A stretch of DNA of 64,000 nucleotides. Source: Pseudovibrio axinellae. Lineage in GTDB: Bacteria > Pseudomonadota > Alphaproteobacteria > Rhizobiales > Stappiaceae. Below, piece by piece: positions 1-7,785 of the stretch; within the stretch, counting starts at the first letter, position 1; every line of letters starts with the position of its first letter. Both the position numbers and the translations under genes were made by a program. Where the stretch lies: positions 124,001 to 188,000 of the forward strand of contig NZ_FOFM01000006.1 of assembly GCF_900110875.1 (NCBI RefSeq), written 5' to 3'. Under the pieces are notes generated by a model. It saw nothing but the letters and a program-made list of their open reading frames with translations, did no database searches and was not told the DNA's origin.

Positions 1-750
1 AGCCTTGGATTGAGCATCCAAAGCTGCCTGTTGCTCCTGCAAAGCTGTACGCTCGCCTTCGTCCAACAGGCCGGCTACCTCCGATTTTTCTTCCAGTTTG
101 GCAACGGCCTCTTTTGCTTCAGAGGCACTTTGGAAAACCTTTCGGGAGATATCGCGGTACTTTTGGGTGCCCGTTACCTTTTCAAGCAGGGCTGCCCGCT
201 CATTATCGTTGGCTTTCAAAAAGGCATCAAAATCGCCCTGAGCCAGCAAAACTGTCCGTTTAAACTGCTCGTAAGTTAAGCCAAGCCGCTCTTCAACGGC
301 TGCATCAACCTGCTTGATACCGCTTTCAAGAGCAGCATTGTCCTGAATACGAACTAAAGAACGCTCGACATTTTGCAGCTTGCCCGATGCCTTGTTGCGC
401 GCACGGCGCACAGTCCAGCGCGCACGGTACCCTTCGCCATCAGCCCCAACAAAGTCCGCCTCAGCAAAACCAGAGACTGCGCCACGTGTCAGCACAGTGC
501 GGGGATTGGTCTCTTTCAAATCAGAGCCGGCAACATCTGGCACATTGTCACTGCTGCCAGCCGCACTCAGCCGCGGGCATTGACCAAACAAAGCAAGACA
601 CAAGCCATCCAAAAGCGTGGATTTGCCTGCACCGGTCTCACCGGTAATGGCAAACAAACCAGCCCCTTTGAGCGGCTCCTGCTCAAGGTTGACTTCAAAA
701 GGAGCTGCCAGACTGGCAAGGTTTTCGCCACGCACCGCTAGAATACGCAT
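1..750 (-). CDS. sbcC: Exonuclease SbcC, N-terminal part (cut by window edge)
   Basis: This is the ATPase subunit of the SbcCD (Mre11-Rad50-like) nuclease, which opens hairpins and processes double-strand DNA ends in the cytoplasm. Only the first 250 codons are visible; the gene runs off the left edge. The protein starts MRILAVRGENLASL and has a Walker A motif, GETGAGKST, near residue 40, followed by the start of the coiled-coil arm. The start codon shares one base with the sbcD stop codon (TAATG), so the two genes are translationally coupled in the order sbcD-sbcC. The partner gene and the Walker A context make the assignment secure, although the C-terminal signature motif is out of view. 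Confidence 0.93.
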   Translation of the reverse strand, partial: MRILAVRGENLASLAAPFEVNLEQEPLKGAGLFAITGETGAGKSTLLDGLCLALFGQCPRLSAAGSSDNVPDVAGSDLKETNPRTVLTRGAVSGFAEADFVGADGEGYRARWTVRRARNKASGKLQNVERSLVRIQDNAALESGIKQVDAAVEERLGLTYEQFKRTVLLAQGDFDAFLKANDNERAALLEKVTGTQKYRDISRKVFQSASEAKEAVAKLEEKSEVAGLLDEGERTALQEQQAALDAQSKA

Positions 751-1997
751 TACTCGACCTCCGCTTCTGCGATAGCGCGATAAAAACAGTCCAGATGTTT
801 GGCATCAGGTTCAATGCCGTGCACCCGCTCAAAAGCGGACTTGAACAACTCATCTGGCTGAACTTCAGAAAGGCGGATAAGGCTCTCAGCCTCTGCGCTA
901 ATCGGGGCTTGGGTTTGGGGCCGCAAAACGGAAACACCTGCACTACGCACTGGATATTGTGCAAGAATCTGATCCACCTCTGCCTTCAACCCGCTGGCAG
1001 AAACCTGCGGCCTTAAATCCACATGCACAAACGGCTGCTGCTCCACTGGTAATGCACTGTCGAGGCCCAGCGCCTCCAACTCCGGCACCAGCTCTTCCAG
1101 CAGCAACCCGCCATCCCCTTTCAGGCGGTGGAACGCAACCGGACGGTGAAGTCCAAGGCGTTCGATAGAAAGCACACCAGCATCTGAAAAGCTCAACAGG
1201 TTCACACCATGCTTGTAATGTTGCTCTGTGACGGAAAGAGGAAAAGGGGAACCGGAATAGCGAATGGTCTCCTTGCCCACCTTCTGCGGTTTGTGCAGGT
1301 GCCCAAGCGCGACATAAGCAAGATCATCCGGAAACTGCTCCCAAGGCATGGCGTGTTCGCCGCCAATGAGAATGCGCCGCTCCGCCCCTTCCGATTCCAA
1401 ACCACCAGCAACATGCAAATGCCCTGTCGCAATCAACGGCAGGTCACCGATTGCCGCCCTCACCTGAGAAACAGCGGCCTCGTAAAGCTCTGCAACAGCG
1501 CGCACCACAGGAGAGCCTTCGACTGTTGTCGAAAAGCTCAATCCAGGAAGGTCACTCGTGCGTGGGAAAGGCAGTGCCAAAGCATAGGCTTTGACCTCGC
1601 CATCACTGGTTTTGAGTGGAACAAGGTGATGGGACAGATCCAAAGAACCGTCCTGCCTGCGCACCATACCAACCGCTTGCACACCAATCTTTTGCAACAA
1701 AACACCTGGCGCTTCTACGCGCCCGGCGGGGTCATGGTTGCCAGCAGTCAGGACAGTGACCAAATGCGGGCGTTTATCATGAAAGCGAGCCAGCGCTTCA
1801 TAAAGCATCTGCGAAGCTTCAGCAGATGGGTTCTGATTGTCAAAAACATCTCCTGCAACAACCAGCGCGTCCACCTCATGCGCGTCAATCAACTCTTCAA
1901 GCTCGTTGAAAAATTGTTGATGCTCATAGGTACGCGACCAGCCGTTTAGGCTCTGGCCAATATGCCAGTCCGCTGTATGCAGGATTTTCAACGCCAT
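750..1997 (-). CDS. sbcD: Exonuclease SbcD, nuclease subunit
   Basis: This is the Mn-dependent phosphoesterase subunit of the SbcCD complex, 415 residues. The calcineurin-like metal motifs are visible in order: ADWHIG near the N-terminus, AGDVFD near residue 55, a GNHD motif near residue 90, then ATGHLH and LGHLHKPQ in the middle. The C-terminal third is the capping/SbcC-binding region. I chose the ATG at 1997, which begins MALKILHTADWH, because family members start there. An in-frame upstream codon at 2018 would only add seven unusual residues. The downstream sbcC overlaps by one base, which indicates one operon. No terminator or SOS-type box was seen upstream. Confidence 0.95.
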   Translation of the reverse strand: MALKILHTADWHIGQSLNGWSRTYEHQQFFNELEELIDAHEVDALVVAGDVFDNQNPSAEASQMLYEALARFHDKRPHLVTVLTAGNHDPAGRVEAPGVLLQKIGVQAVGMVRRQDGSLDLSHHLVPLKTSDGEVKAYALALPFPRTSDLPGLSFSTTVEGSPVVRAVAELYEAAVSQVRAAIGDLPLIATGHLHVAGGLESEGAERRILIGGEHAMPWEQFPDDLAYVALGHLHKPQKVGKETIRYSGSPFPLSVTEQHYKHGVNLLSFSDAGVLSIERLGLHRPVAFHRLKGDGGLLLEELVPELEALGLDSALPVEQQPFVHVDLRPQVSASGLKAEVDQILAQYPVRSAGVSVLRPQTQAPISAEAESLIRLSEVQPDELFKSAFERVHGIEPDAKHLDCFYRAIAEAEVE

Positions 1998-2375
1998 ACT
2001 ACCTGTTCCACGCTCCAAGACTAAAACAGCGGTATTTGGACAACCGCCGTATCATGACCCGGAAGTCACTCATTCACCAATCCGCAAATTAGGCATAGGG
2101 TGGACACTGAAGTCTTTATAGGGCCGCGCCTACCCACAGATTTGAGGGCTTTGACACAGGTAGCGCACAGGAATCTGAGTTTCGGCTTCACCCAACGAAA
2201 TTTTTGAGAAATTCTTGCCTGTTTTTCGCAGTTTCCGCAAAGGCGCTCCGAATCCCTTCGTTCATCATTATTGAACAATAAGATCACTAAAGCACGACTT
2301 GTTCACGCAGAGAATAGGAATATCTTTAGGTCCAGGACAGCAAGTTTGAAAGCGTTAATAATTTGGAGACCTGCA
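1998..2375. other. Intergenic region, divergent sbcD and pirin promoters
   Basis: This 378-base gap lies between the divergent sbcD and pirin-like genes, so both promoters should be here. The only ordered structure I see is a short inverted repeat, GTTCA-N7-TGAAC, at 2260-2276, about 100 bases upstream of the pirin start. It is too short to assign to a regulator. An open frame continues upstream of the pirin start to 2271, but its residues do not look like the family. Confidence 0.4.
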
Positions 2376-3107
2376 ATGTTGAACACAGCATCTGATTTAA
2401 AAATAAAAGTCCGCGCCGGCAGCGCACGCGGCCATGCCAATGCTGGCTGGTTGAAGAGCGCCCATTCTTTCAGCTTCGCCAACTATTATGACCGCAATAA
2501 CATGCACTTCCATAACCTGCGCGTCATCAATGACGACTGGATCGCAGGCGATGGCGGCTTCCCAATGCACCCTCATGAGAACTTCGAAATTTTCTCATAC
2601 ATGCTGGAAGGTGAACTGGAGCATAAAGACACCATGGGCAACGGCAGCACCGTGCGCAAAGGTGGCATTCAGTTCATGAGCACCGGCACTGGTGTCCAGC
2701 ATTCAGAGTTCAACCCCTCACCAGAGGCCCCCTCTCACCTGCTGCAAATCTGGTTGATTCCAGCGCGCAAAAACACAACGCCGCGCTATGAAATGCTGGA
2801 TCTGGATGACACGGCACGCGATGGTAAATTGCAGTTGTTTCTGTCTCATGATGGACGGGACGGCTCCATTCGTACCGAGGCAGCTGCCGACGTCTATTCC
2901 GGCAAACTAGACGGCAAAGACGAGATCAACTTTGAGCTGAACGACCACCGCGCCGTGTATGTGCATGTGGCCAGAGGCGAACTACAGATCAACGGTGCGA
3001 CCTTGGAAGACGGCGATGCAATTGAGGCCGAAGGACGTGGCAGCTTAGTGCTGAACAACGCCAAAGGCGCAGAAATCATAGTGTTTCACCTCTCTGACCG
3101 TCCATAA
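2376..3107 (+). CDS. Pirin family protein (YhhW-like bicupin)
   Basis: This 243-residue cytosolic bicupin resembles E. coli YhhW, a quercetin 2,3-dioxygenase-like pirin. The N-terminal cupin carries the family signatures: the segment around GHANAGWL, HSFSFANYYD, then HPHENFEIFSYMLEGELEHKD and TGVQHSEFNPS. These supply the metal-binding His and Glu ligands. The C-terminal cupin is shorter and lacks the ligands, as is usual. The ATG at 2376 is preceded by GGAG at a normal distance and starts where YhhW proteins start. The physiological substrate of pirins is mostly unknown, so only the fold and likely metal binding are supported. A strong terminator follows. Confidence 0.88.
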   Translation: MLNTASDLKIKVRAGSARGHANAGWLKSAHSFSFANYYDRNNMHFHNLRVINDDWIAGDGGFPMHPHENFEIFSYMLEGELEHKDTMGNGSTVRKGGIQFMSTGTGVQHSEFNPSPEAPSHLLQIWLIPARKNTTPRYEMLDLDDTARDGKLQLFLSHDGRDGSIRTEAAADVYSGKLDGKDEINFELNDHRAVYVHVARGELQINGATLEDGDAIEAEGRGSLVLNNAKGAEIIVFHLSDRP

Positions 3108-3156
3108 TGAGAGCACATAAACCACATTTACTTTTCAAACTTGCGTCCATATGAAA

Positions 3157-3189
3157 ACAAAGAGGCATCTTTCCCAGATGCCTCTTTGT
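3157..3189 (+). terminator. Intrinsic terminator after the pirin-like gene
   Basis: A perfect 14-bp inverted repeat (3157-3170 with 3176-3189) closes a 5-base loop, ttccc. It isolates the pirin-like gene from the arsR promoter immediately downstream. The U-run lies within and just after the descending arm. Confidence 0.85.
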
Positions 3190-3219
3190 CGTCGTTTCAC
3201 CCCAAACCTCCTATTGCAA

Positions 3220-3241
3220 TACTACAAGTATATTTGTAGTA
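3220..3241 (+). promoter_or_regulatory. ArsR operator palindrome
   Basis: A perfect 8-bp inverted repeat, TACTACAA-gtatat-TTGTAGTA, ends 7 bases before the arsR start codon. ArsR-family repressors bind such imperfect or perfect dyads over their own promoters. The AT-rich centre could contain the -10 element. Autoregulation is inferred from the position. Confidence 0.75.
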
Positions 3242-3248
3242 CCTTCTC

Positions 3249-3617
3249 ATGACTGACACGCAAATGAGCAACACAGTGGACGCGCCGCTGCTGCAAGAGG
3301 GCGACGCCGTTGCTGCGCTCTCCGCTTTAGCCCACAAAGACAGGCTTGCTGCCTTTCGCTTGATCTTGACTGCGATGCCCAATGGCCTCCCCTCTGGTCA
3401 GGTCGCGAAGGATCTTGCTATTGCCCCCACACGGATGTCTTTCCATCTCGCCACGCTGGAACGTGCAGGCCTGCTCACAGCGCAGCGTCACGGCCGTGTG
3501 GTGCGCTATGCCATTGCCCCGCAAACCATGCGCAGCCTGCTTCACTTCCTGACACAGGATTGCTGCAACGGCGATCCAGCCCTGTGTCAAAACCTCAATC
3601 CAATTCCCAATCGTTGA
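3249..3617 (+). CDS. arsR: ArsR-family arsenic-responsive repressor
   Basis: This 122-residue winged-helix repressor has the ArsR fold: ALAHKDRLAAFRLIL, the recognition helix segment around APTRMSFHLATLERAGL, and the wing QRHGRVVRYAI. It lacks the classical ELCVCDL metal site of the E. coli type. Instead it ends in a C-terminal cluster with Cys105, Cys106 and Cys113 (CCNGDPALC), close to the C-terminal arsenite site described for Acidithiobacillus ferrooxidans ArsR. The ATG at 3249 follows a palindromic operator but has no good Shine-Dalgarno; an ATG at 3264 is the alternative. Downstream is arsC after 23 bases. No arsenite pump gene is adjacent. Confidence 0.88.
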   Translation: MTDTQMSNTVDAPLLQEGDAVAALSALAHKDRLAAFRLILTAMPNGLPSGQVAKDLAIAPTRMSFHLATLERAGLLTAQRHGRVVRYAIAPQTMRSLLHFLTQDCCNGDPALCQNLNPIPNR

Positions 3618-3640
3618 CCAACTTCATCGGAGTGATCCAC

Positions 3641-4027
3641 ATGCAACCGACCATCTACCACAACCCCAAATGCGGCACCTCTCGCAACACGCTGGCTATG
3701 CTCGAGCAAGCTGGTACAGAGCCACAGATCATAGAATACCTCAAGAACCCGCCCTCGCGTCAGACGCTAGAAAAACTGATTAAAGACAGTGGTTTAAGCG
3801 TTCGTGAGGTCCTTCGCGACAAAGACAAGCTGTACAATGAGCTAGACCTTGCAAACGAAAAATGGACTGACGAACAATTGCTCGATTTCATGCAGGAGCA
3901 CCCAATTCTCATGAACCGCCCAATCGTTACTACCGAGAAAGGCACTCGCCTGTGCCGCCCATGCAAAGTCCTGCTCGATATTTTGAGTGAAGAGCAGGCC
4001 AGCACTTTCGCCACGGAAGACGAATAA
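3641..4027 (+). CDS. arsC: Arsenate reductase, glutaredoxin-dependent
   Basis: This enzyme reduces arsenate to arsenite using glutathione and glutaredoxin, 128 residues. The active-site segment is YHNPKCGTSRNT with catalytic Cys11. The arginines that bind the oxyanion lie in NRPIV and TRLCRP, as in E. coli plasmid R773 ArsC. The start at 3641 has GGAG nine bases upstream; an open frame extends upstream into arsR but does not match the family. It forms an operon with arsR. The product arsenite needs export, but neither arsB nor acr3 is in the window, so the pump must be elsewhere or the enzyme has another role. Confidence 0.93.
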   Translation: MQPTIYHNPKCGTSRNTLAMLEQAGTEPQIIEYLKNPPSRQTLEKLIKDSGLSVREVLRDKDKLYNELDLANEKWTDEQLLDFMQEHPILMNRPIVTTEKGTRLCRPCKVLLDILSEEQASTFATEDE

Positions 4028-4244
4028 GTCGACTCTGCGCCAAAACACTAAGTTTTGTTCAAATGATCTTGTAGCCAAGCATAATGTAATCGGGTGGAAG
4101 CAAACTGTTTTCATCCGATTACACTCACACCTTCAGCGCAGCGTACGCGCCCTCATTCCTAGCGAAAACAAACTCGTCTCAACCATGCCTTAAACACATG
4201 CTGCCATACACAACAGCAGGATAGAAACAGGAGAGACGAACCTC

Positions 4245-5117
4245 ATGGACTATATTCTGGGTGTCGATGGTGGAGGCTCCACATGCCGCGCAGCAATCGC
4301 AACAGCAGACGGACGTTTGCTGGGCCATGCAAAAGCCGGGCCCGCCAATATTTACAGCGACCCCGCCCAGTGTCTCAACTCCATACTCTATTGCGCAAAA
4401 GAGGCCTGCGAGGACGCAAACCTGACCGAAGAGGCCTTGCAACAAACCTTCGCCGTCCTGGGTCTGGCAGGTGCGAATGCCTACACCAATCCAGAAGGCA
4501 TCGCCCAAAAGCTTCCCTTTGCAGAAGTGCAAATCGTTTCAGACAGCCTGATTGCCTTGGAAGGCGCTCATGGGTCGGACGATGGCGTGGTCGCTATTTT
4601 GGGTACTGGTTCCAACTTTATGGCGCGCAAAGGCGGCAAGCAGTACCCACTCGGCGGATGGGGCTTTCATTGTGGTGATCAAGGTAGCGGCGCGAAGATG
4701 GGGGAACGTGCGCTCAAAGAAGCCCTGCTCGCCCATGACGGTCTGCGTTCATTGGGTCCGCTCACTGAACACATTCTGAGCCAGTTTGAAGACAATCCGC
4801 AAAAACTCTCTGAATTTGCCCGTGCAGCAATGCCAGAAGATTTTGCCCAGTTCATGCCTGTCATCCTTATCTATGCACAGCAACAAAGCAGCCTGGCCCT
4901 GGACATCGTGGAGGAAGGCACCGCTTACGTCGCCTCCGCTCTCAGACTTCTCAGCGACGAGGGCACACTCCCTATCGCCCTGCTGGGAGACTTAAAGCCA
5001 GTCTATGAGGCATTCCTCCCCCCCGACATAAAGCAGTTGATCGTACCCGCCAAAAACGACGCCCTGCGCGGCGCGCTAGAAATAGCCCAACGCGAAAACA
5101 CCCAGCACAGCGACTAA
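4245..5117 (+). CDS. BadF/BadG-type kinase, likely glucosamine/GlcNAc kinase
   Basis: This 290-residue ASKHA-fold ATPase resembles bacterial glucosamine kinase (GspK) and eukaryotic N-acetylglucosamine kinase. Seen directly are the phosphate-1 loop GVDGGGST at residues 6-13, the middle segment LGTGSNFM, the GGWGFHCGDQGSGAKMG stretch that is typical of this branch, and the adenosine motif LLGDLKPVYEAF near the C-terminus. The start follows GGAGAG at a good distance. It stands alone, between arsC and a convergent tRNA gene, with no transporter or amino sugar catabolic gene nearby, so the exact sugar is inferred from the family only. Confidence 0.78.
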   Translation: MDYILGVDGGGSTCRAAIATADGRLLGHAKAGPANIYSDPAQCLNSILYCAKEACEDANLTEEALQQTFAVLGLAGANAYTNPEGIAQKLPFAEVQIVSDSLIALEGAHGSDDGVVAILGTGSNFMARKGGKQYPLGGWGFHCGDQGSGAKMGERALKEALLAHDGLRSLGPLTEHILSQFEDNPQKLSEFARAAMPEDFAQFMPVILIYAQQQSSLALDIVEEGTAYVASALRLLSDEGTLPIALLGDLKPVYEAFLPPDIKQLIVPAKNDALRGALEIAQRENTQHSD

Positions 5118-5154
5118 GCACACAGGTCTTGAAAAGAGAATACGAGAGGGAAGG

Positions 5155-5231
5155 TGGTAGGCCCGGAGGGACTTGAACCCCCAACCAGTCCGTTATGAGC
5201 GGACGGCTCTAACCAGTTGAGCTACAGGCCC
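5155..5231 (-). tRNA. tRNA with CAU anticodon, probably tRNA-Ile2 (lysidine type)
   Basis: The minus strand folds into a complete 77-base cloverleaf. It has an acceptor starting GGGCCTG, a D-arm, an anticodon stem GTCCG/CGGAC around loop CTCATAA, a T-arm with GGTTCAAGTC, discriminator A and encoded CCA. The anticodon is CAU. The C4-G69 and C5-G68 acceptor pairs fit the determinants known for TilS, which makes lysidine at the wobble base, so tRNA-Ile2 reading AUA is the better call. Elongator tRNA-Met is the alternative; an initiator is excluded because G1 pairs, as a wobble, with U72. The gene is convergent with the kinase gene. Confidence 0.88.
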
Positions 5232-5438
5232 TTACCGAGGATAGTTTCTACACCAACACATGCGCCAGAGTAAATTGTTTAAAGCATGTAGATCCACAGA
5301 TCCTGTTGAAACTTGGGGATGCATCTTTTCCCCGCCAGATCTGCACTGATTACACCACAGTACTTTATAAACACCTGACTTTAAGAGACTATGTGAATAG
5401 CTAAGGAACTTACGCCAGCCCACCCCTTGGAGTGCATG

Positions 5439-6521
5439 ATGCGCCAACCCCTCATAAAGTTCACCGCCTCACTCTTCCTTCTGGTTATTATTGGGTGGCT
5501 TTTGTTCATAGGGCGCTCGCTCATTATCCCTCTTATTATCGCTTTGGTGCTTTGGTACATTATCAACTCCATGTCCACTGCCCTACAGCATTTGCCCGTG
5601 GTGGGCTCTTATCTGCCGCGCCCACTAACAATCCTCTTAGCGCTGCTTGTGATTTTTTATGTGCTTGGCATCCTGTTCAATATTGTCTCCGTCAACCTTC
5701 AGCAATTAGCGTTTGATGCACCCACCTATCAGGGGCGTTTGGATGAGTTACTGTTAAAGCTCTCAACTCAGCTGAAGATGGATAAGCCAATCCAACTTTC
5801 CGATATCCTACCCAACTTCTCGCTGAGCGCAGCACTAAGTACAGGCGCCTCCGTTCTCACCAGCCTTGCCGGTTCAAGCTCGCTGGTATTCATATATGTG
5901 CTCTTCATGATTTTCGAGGCGGCAACCTTTGACAAAAAGCTGGCCGCTCTTTTTGAAGACACAGACCGCGCGCAGCTTGCATTTGCCATCCGTGATGAGG
6001 TTGGTCGCCGCATGCGTCATTACATGGGCATCAAAACAGGCGTGAGCATTCTCACTGGCTTCCTGACTTTTGGCATCACAACCTGGGCGGGTCTTCCTTA
6101 TGCAGCTTTGTTCGGGTTCATCGCGTTTCTGCTCAACTATATCCCGACAATCGGGTCACTTATTGCAGTGATCTTCCCAAGCCTTTTGTCACTGGTCTAC
6201 TTCGACACCCTGACCCCGTTCATCGCCATCACGCTTGGTTTGGGGGCTGTTCAGTTCATGCTTGGGAACTTGGTAGAACCGCGACTGATGGGCACACAAC
6301 TAAACATTTCTCCGCTGGTTATTATGATCTCCTTGAGCTTTTGGGGCGCATTATGGGGCGTTCTTGGAATGGTCCTGTGTGTACCACTCGTGGTGCTCAC
6401 TATTATTATATGCGCGCAGTTCCCCTCTTCCCGCCCCATCGCAATTCTTTTGTCGGGAGATGGCAACGTCGGCGAGCCAATAAACCTGGATCACCAGATT
6501 CAAACCCGTGAATTGACATGA
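5439..6521 (+). CDS. AI-2E family (PerM-like) membrane permease
   Basis: This inner-membrane protein of 360 residues has about eight predicted hydrophobic helices. The arrangement is that of the AI-2E/PerM family: an N-terminal hairpin pair (residues 10-45), a helix near 65-85, a soluble domain to about residue 145, then a C-terminal bundle. That bundle carries the conserved GLPYAALFGFIAFLLNYIPTIGSLIA segment and a LVEPRLMG motif. Members export diverse small solutes, and some act as Na/H antiporters, so the substrate is unknown. GGAG at 5429 fits the ATG at 5439; the ATG at 5436 would be too close to it. The gene is monocistronic. Confidence 0.85.
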   Translation: MRQPLIKFTASLFLLVIIGWLLFIGRSLIIPLIIALVLWYIINSMSTALQHLPVVGSYLPRPLTILLALLVIFYVLGILFNIVSVNLQQLAFDAPTYQGRLDELLLKLSTQLKMDKPIQLSDILPNFSLSAALSTGASVLTSLAGSSSLVFIYVLFMIFEAATFDKKLAALFEDTDRAQLAFAIRDEVGRRMRHYMGIKTGVSILTGFLTFGITTWAGLPYAALFGFIAFLLNYIPTIGSLIAVIFPSLLSLVYFDTLTPFIAITLGLGAVQFMLGNLVEPRLMGTQLNISPLVIMISLSFWGALWGVLGMVLCVPLVVLTIIICAQFPSSRPIAILLSGDGNVGEPINLDHQIQTRELT

Positions 6522-6650
6522 TCACGCCCGAGAGACGCCGCAATTGTAACTTTAAATTGCATTTCTTGATATTCGGCTGATCAAATCAACCGTCCGCCAC
6601 ACTGATCACGTATCAGCCAGAAACAACTTTGATACTGGAGACATACTTAA

Positions 6651-7406
6651 ATGCAGACTAAACAGAAGAAATTGCGTCTTCCAAGCATAAGCGCACTTGC
6701 AGTTACCGGACTTGTCGCCGTCGCCCTTGTCGTATCCAGCGGCGTCAATGCCAAGGCTGACGGAAAGCCTGCCAAGATCACAATGTCAGGGTCAGGTTCT
6801 GTAAACGTTGCACCTGATACGGCGACGCTGGTCTCTCGTGTTGTCACACAGGGCGACGATGCCAAAACTGCTCTCCAGAAAAACTCAAAGACCATGCGTA
6901 CGATTCTGGCAGACGTTGAAAAGGCCGGCATCGACAAAAAAAACATACAGACCACTGGCTTCAATATTTCCCCGGTCTATGACAACCATCGTCCCAAAAG
7001 TGGCGAACCCAAAGTCCCTGAGATTGTAGGGTATCGCGTTCAAAATGGCATCCATATCAACCTGAAAGACATTGCCAAGCTTGGTACGACATTGGATATG
7101 CTCGTGCAAAACGGCTCCAATAATTTAGGGCAAATCCAGTTTGGGGTATCTAACCCTGAAAAATACATTGATGAAGCCCGTAAGGATGCCGTGAAAGATG
7201 CGCGGGCAAAAGCAGAAACCTATGCCAAAGCGGCCGGTGTAAGCCTTGGCAAAGTCCTACACATTTCAGAGGCAGGTTATAATCCAGCTCCGTACCCAGA
7301 AATGAGAATGATGAGTGCTCCAAAAATGGATGGCGCGCCACCAATCGCAGCAGGCCAGGAAAAGCTCACCTCATCCGTGACAATAACATATGAGCTGGTG
7401 CAGTAA
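6651..7406 (+). CDS. SIMPL-domain (DUF541) periplasmic protein
   Basis: This 251-residue exported protein has a Sec signal peptide (LAVTGLVAVALVVSSGVNAKA, residues 16-36). Next comes a SIMPL/DUF541 domain with typical features: ITMSGSGSVNVAPDTATL at the start, a Q(T)GFNISPVYD segment, then a YRVQNGIHINLKD strand and a helix rich in ARKDAVKDARAKAETYAKAAGV. The closing strand is SSVTITYELVQ. SIMPL proteins (E. coli YggE, Brucella BP26) form oligomeric rings in the periplasm and are linked to oxidative stress. The start has GGAG at a normal distance. The gene is followed by a clear terminator and stands alone. Confidence 0.88.
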   Translation: MQTKQKKLRLPSISALAVTGLVAVALVVSSGVNAKADGKPAKITMSGSGSVNVAPDTATLVSRVVTQGDDAKTALQKNSKTMRTILADVEKAGIDKKNIQTTGFNISPVYDNHRPKSGEPKVPEIVGYRVQNGIHINLKDIAKLGTTLDMLVQNGSNNLGQIQFGVSNPEKYIDEARKDAVKDARAKAETYAKAAGVSLGKVLHISEAGYNPAPYPEMRMMSAPKMDGAPPIAAGQEKLTSSVTITYELVQ

Positions 7407-7429
7407 CACGAGCCTCCAACCAAACTCCC

Positions 7430-7453
7430 AAACCCCGCCCCAAGCGGGGTTTT
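7430..7453 (+). terminator. Intrinsic terminator after the SIMPL gene
   Basis: A 9-bp stem (7430-7438 with 7444-7452) with a 5-base loop is followed by a T-rich stretch, ttttctttta. This is a textbook Rho-independent terminator about 25 bases after the SIMPL stop codon. Confidence 0.88.
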
Positions 7454-7455
7454 CT

Positions 7456-7785
7456 TTTATGCAGCCCTCCAATTGCAGCTTGCAACTTTTGCTTAATGAA
7501 GTTCTATCTGATCTGTTTCGAACTTAAGAATCATGCATGCATTAGCCCGCAGATCCGCCAATCTGTCTGCATTACGCAAGCATATCCCAACAACCCGTGT
7601 TTCTTTAAAAAAAGACCCCCTCGTGCAAGTCAAAGGCTAAGCCTTCGAAACAAAAGGAACAATCCGCAAATTTATGCGGGGCCGATTTATGGCATTTTCA
7701 GTCGATATTAATTAAGAAAGAAGATACTTTACTTATTCAGTTACGCAGAATAAAAAAAATATACATTTCTAAATAGGTGATACTT
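7456..7785. other. Intergenic region upstream of the first MFS gene
   Basis: About 330 bases of AT-rich sequence lie between the SIMPL terminator and the MFS start. It holds short open frames without ribosome sites or recognisable products. The promoter for the MFS gene should be here, but I could not single out convincing -35 and -10 boxes. Confidence 0.4.

Noticed and set aside
7496-7711. 71-codon frame upstream of the first MFS gene
   Set aside because: No ribosome site, and the translation looks random; it fits promoter DNA better.
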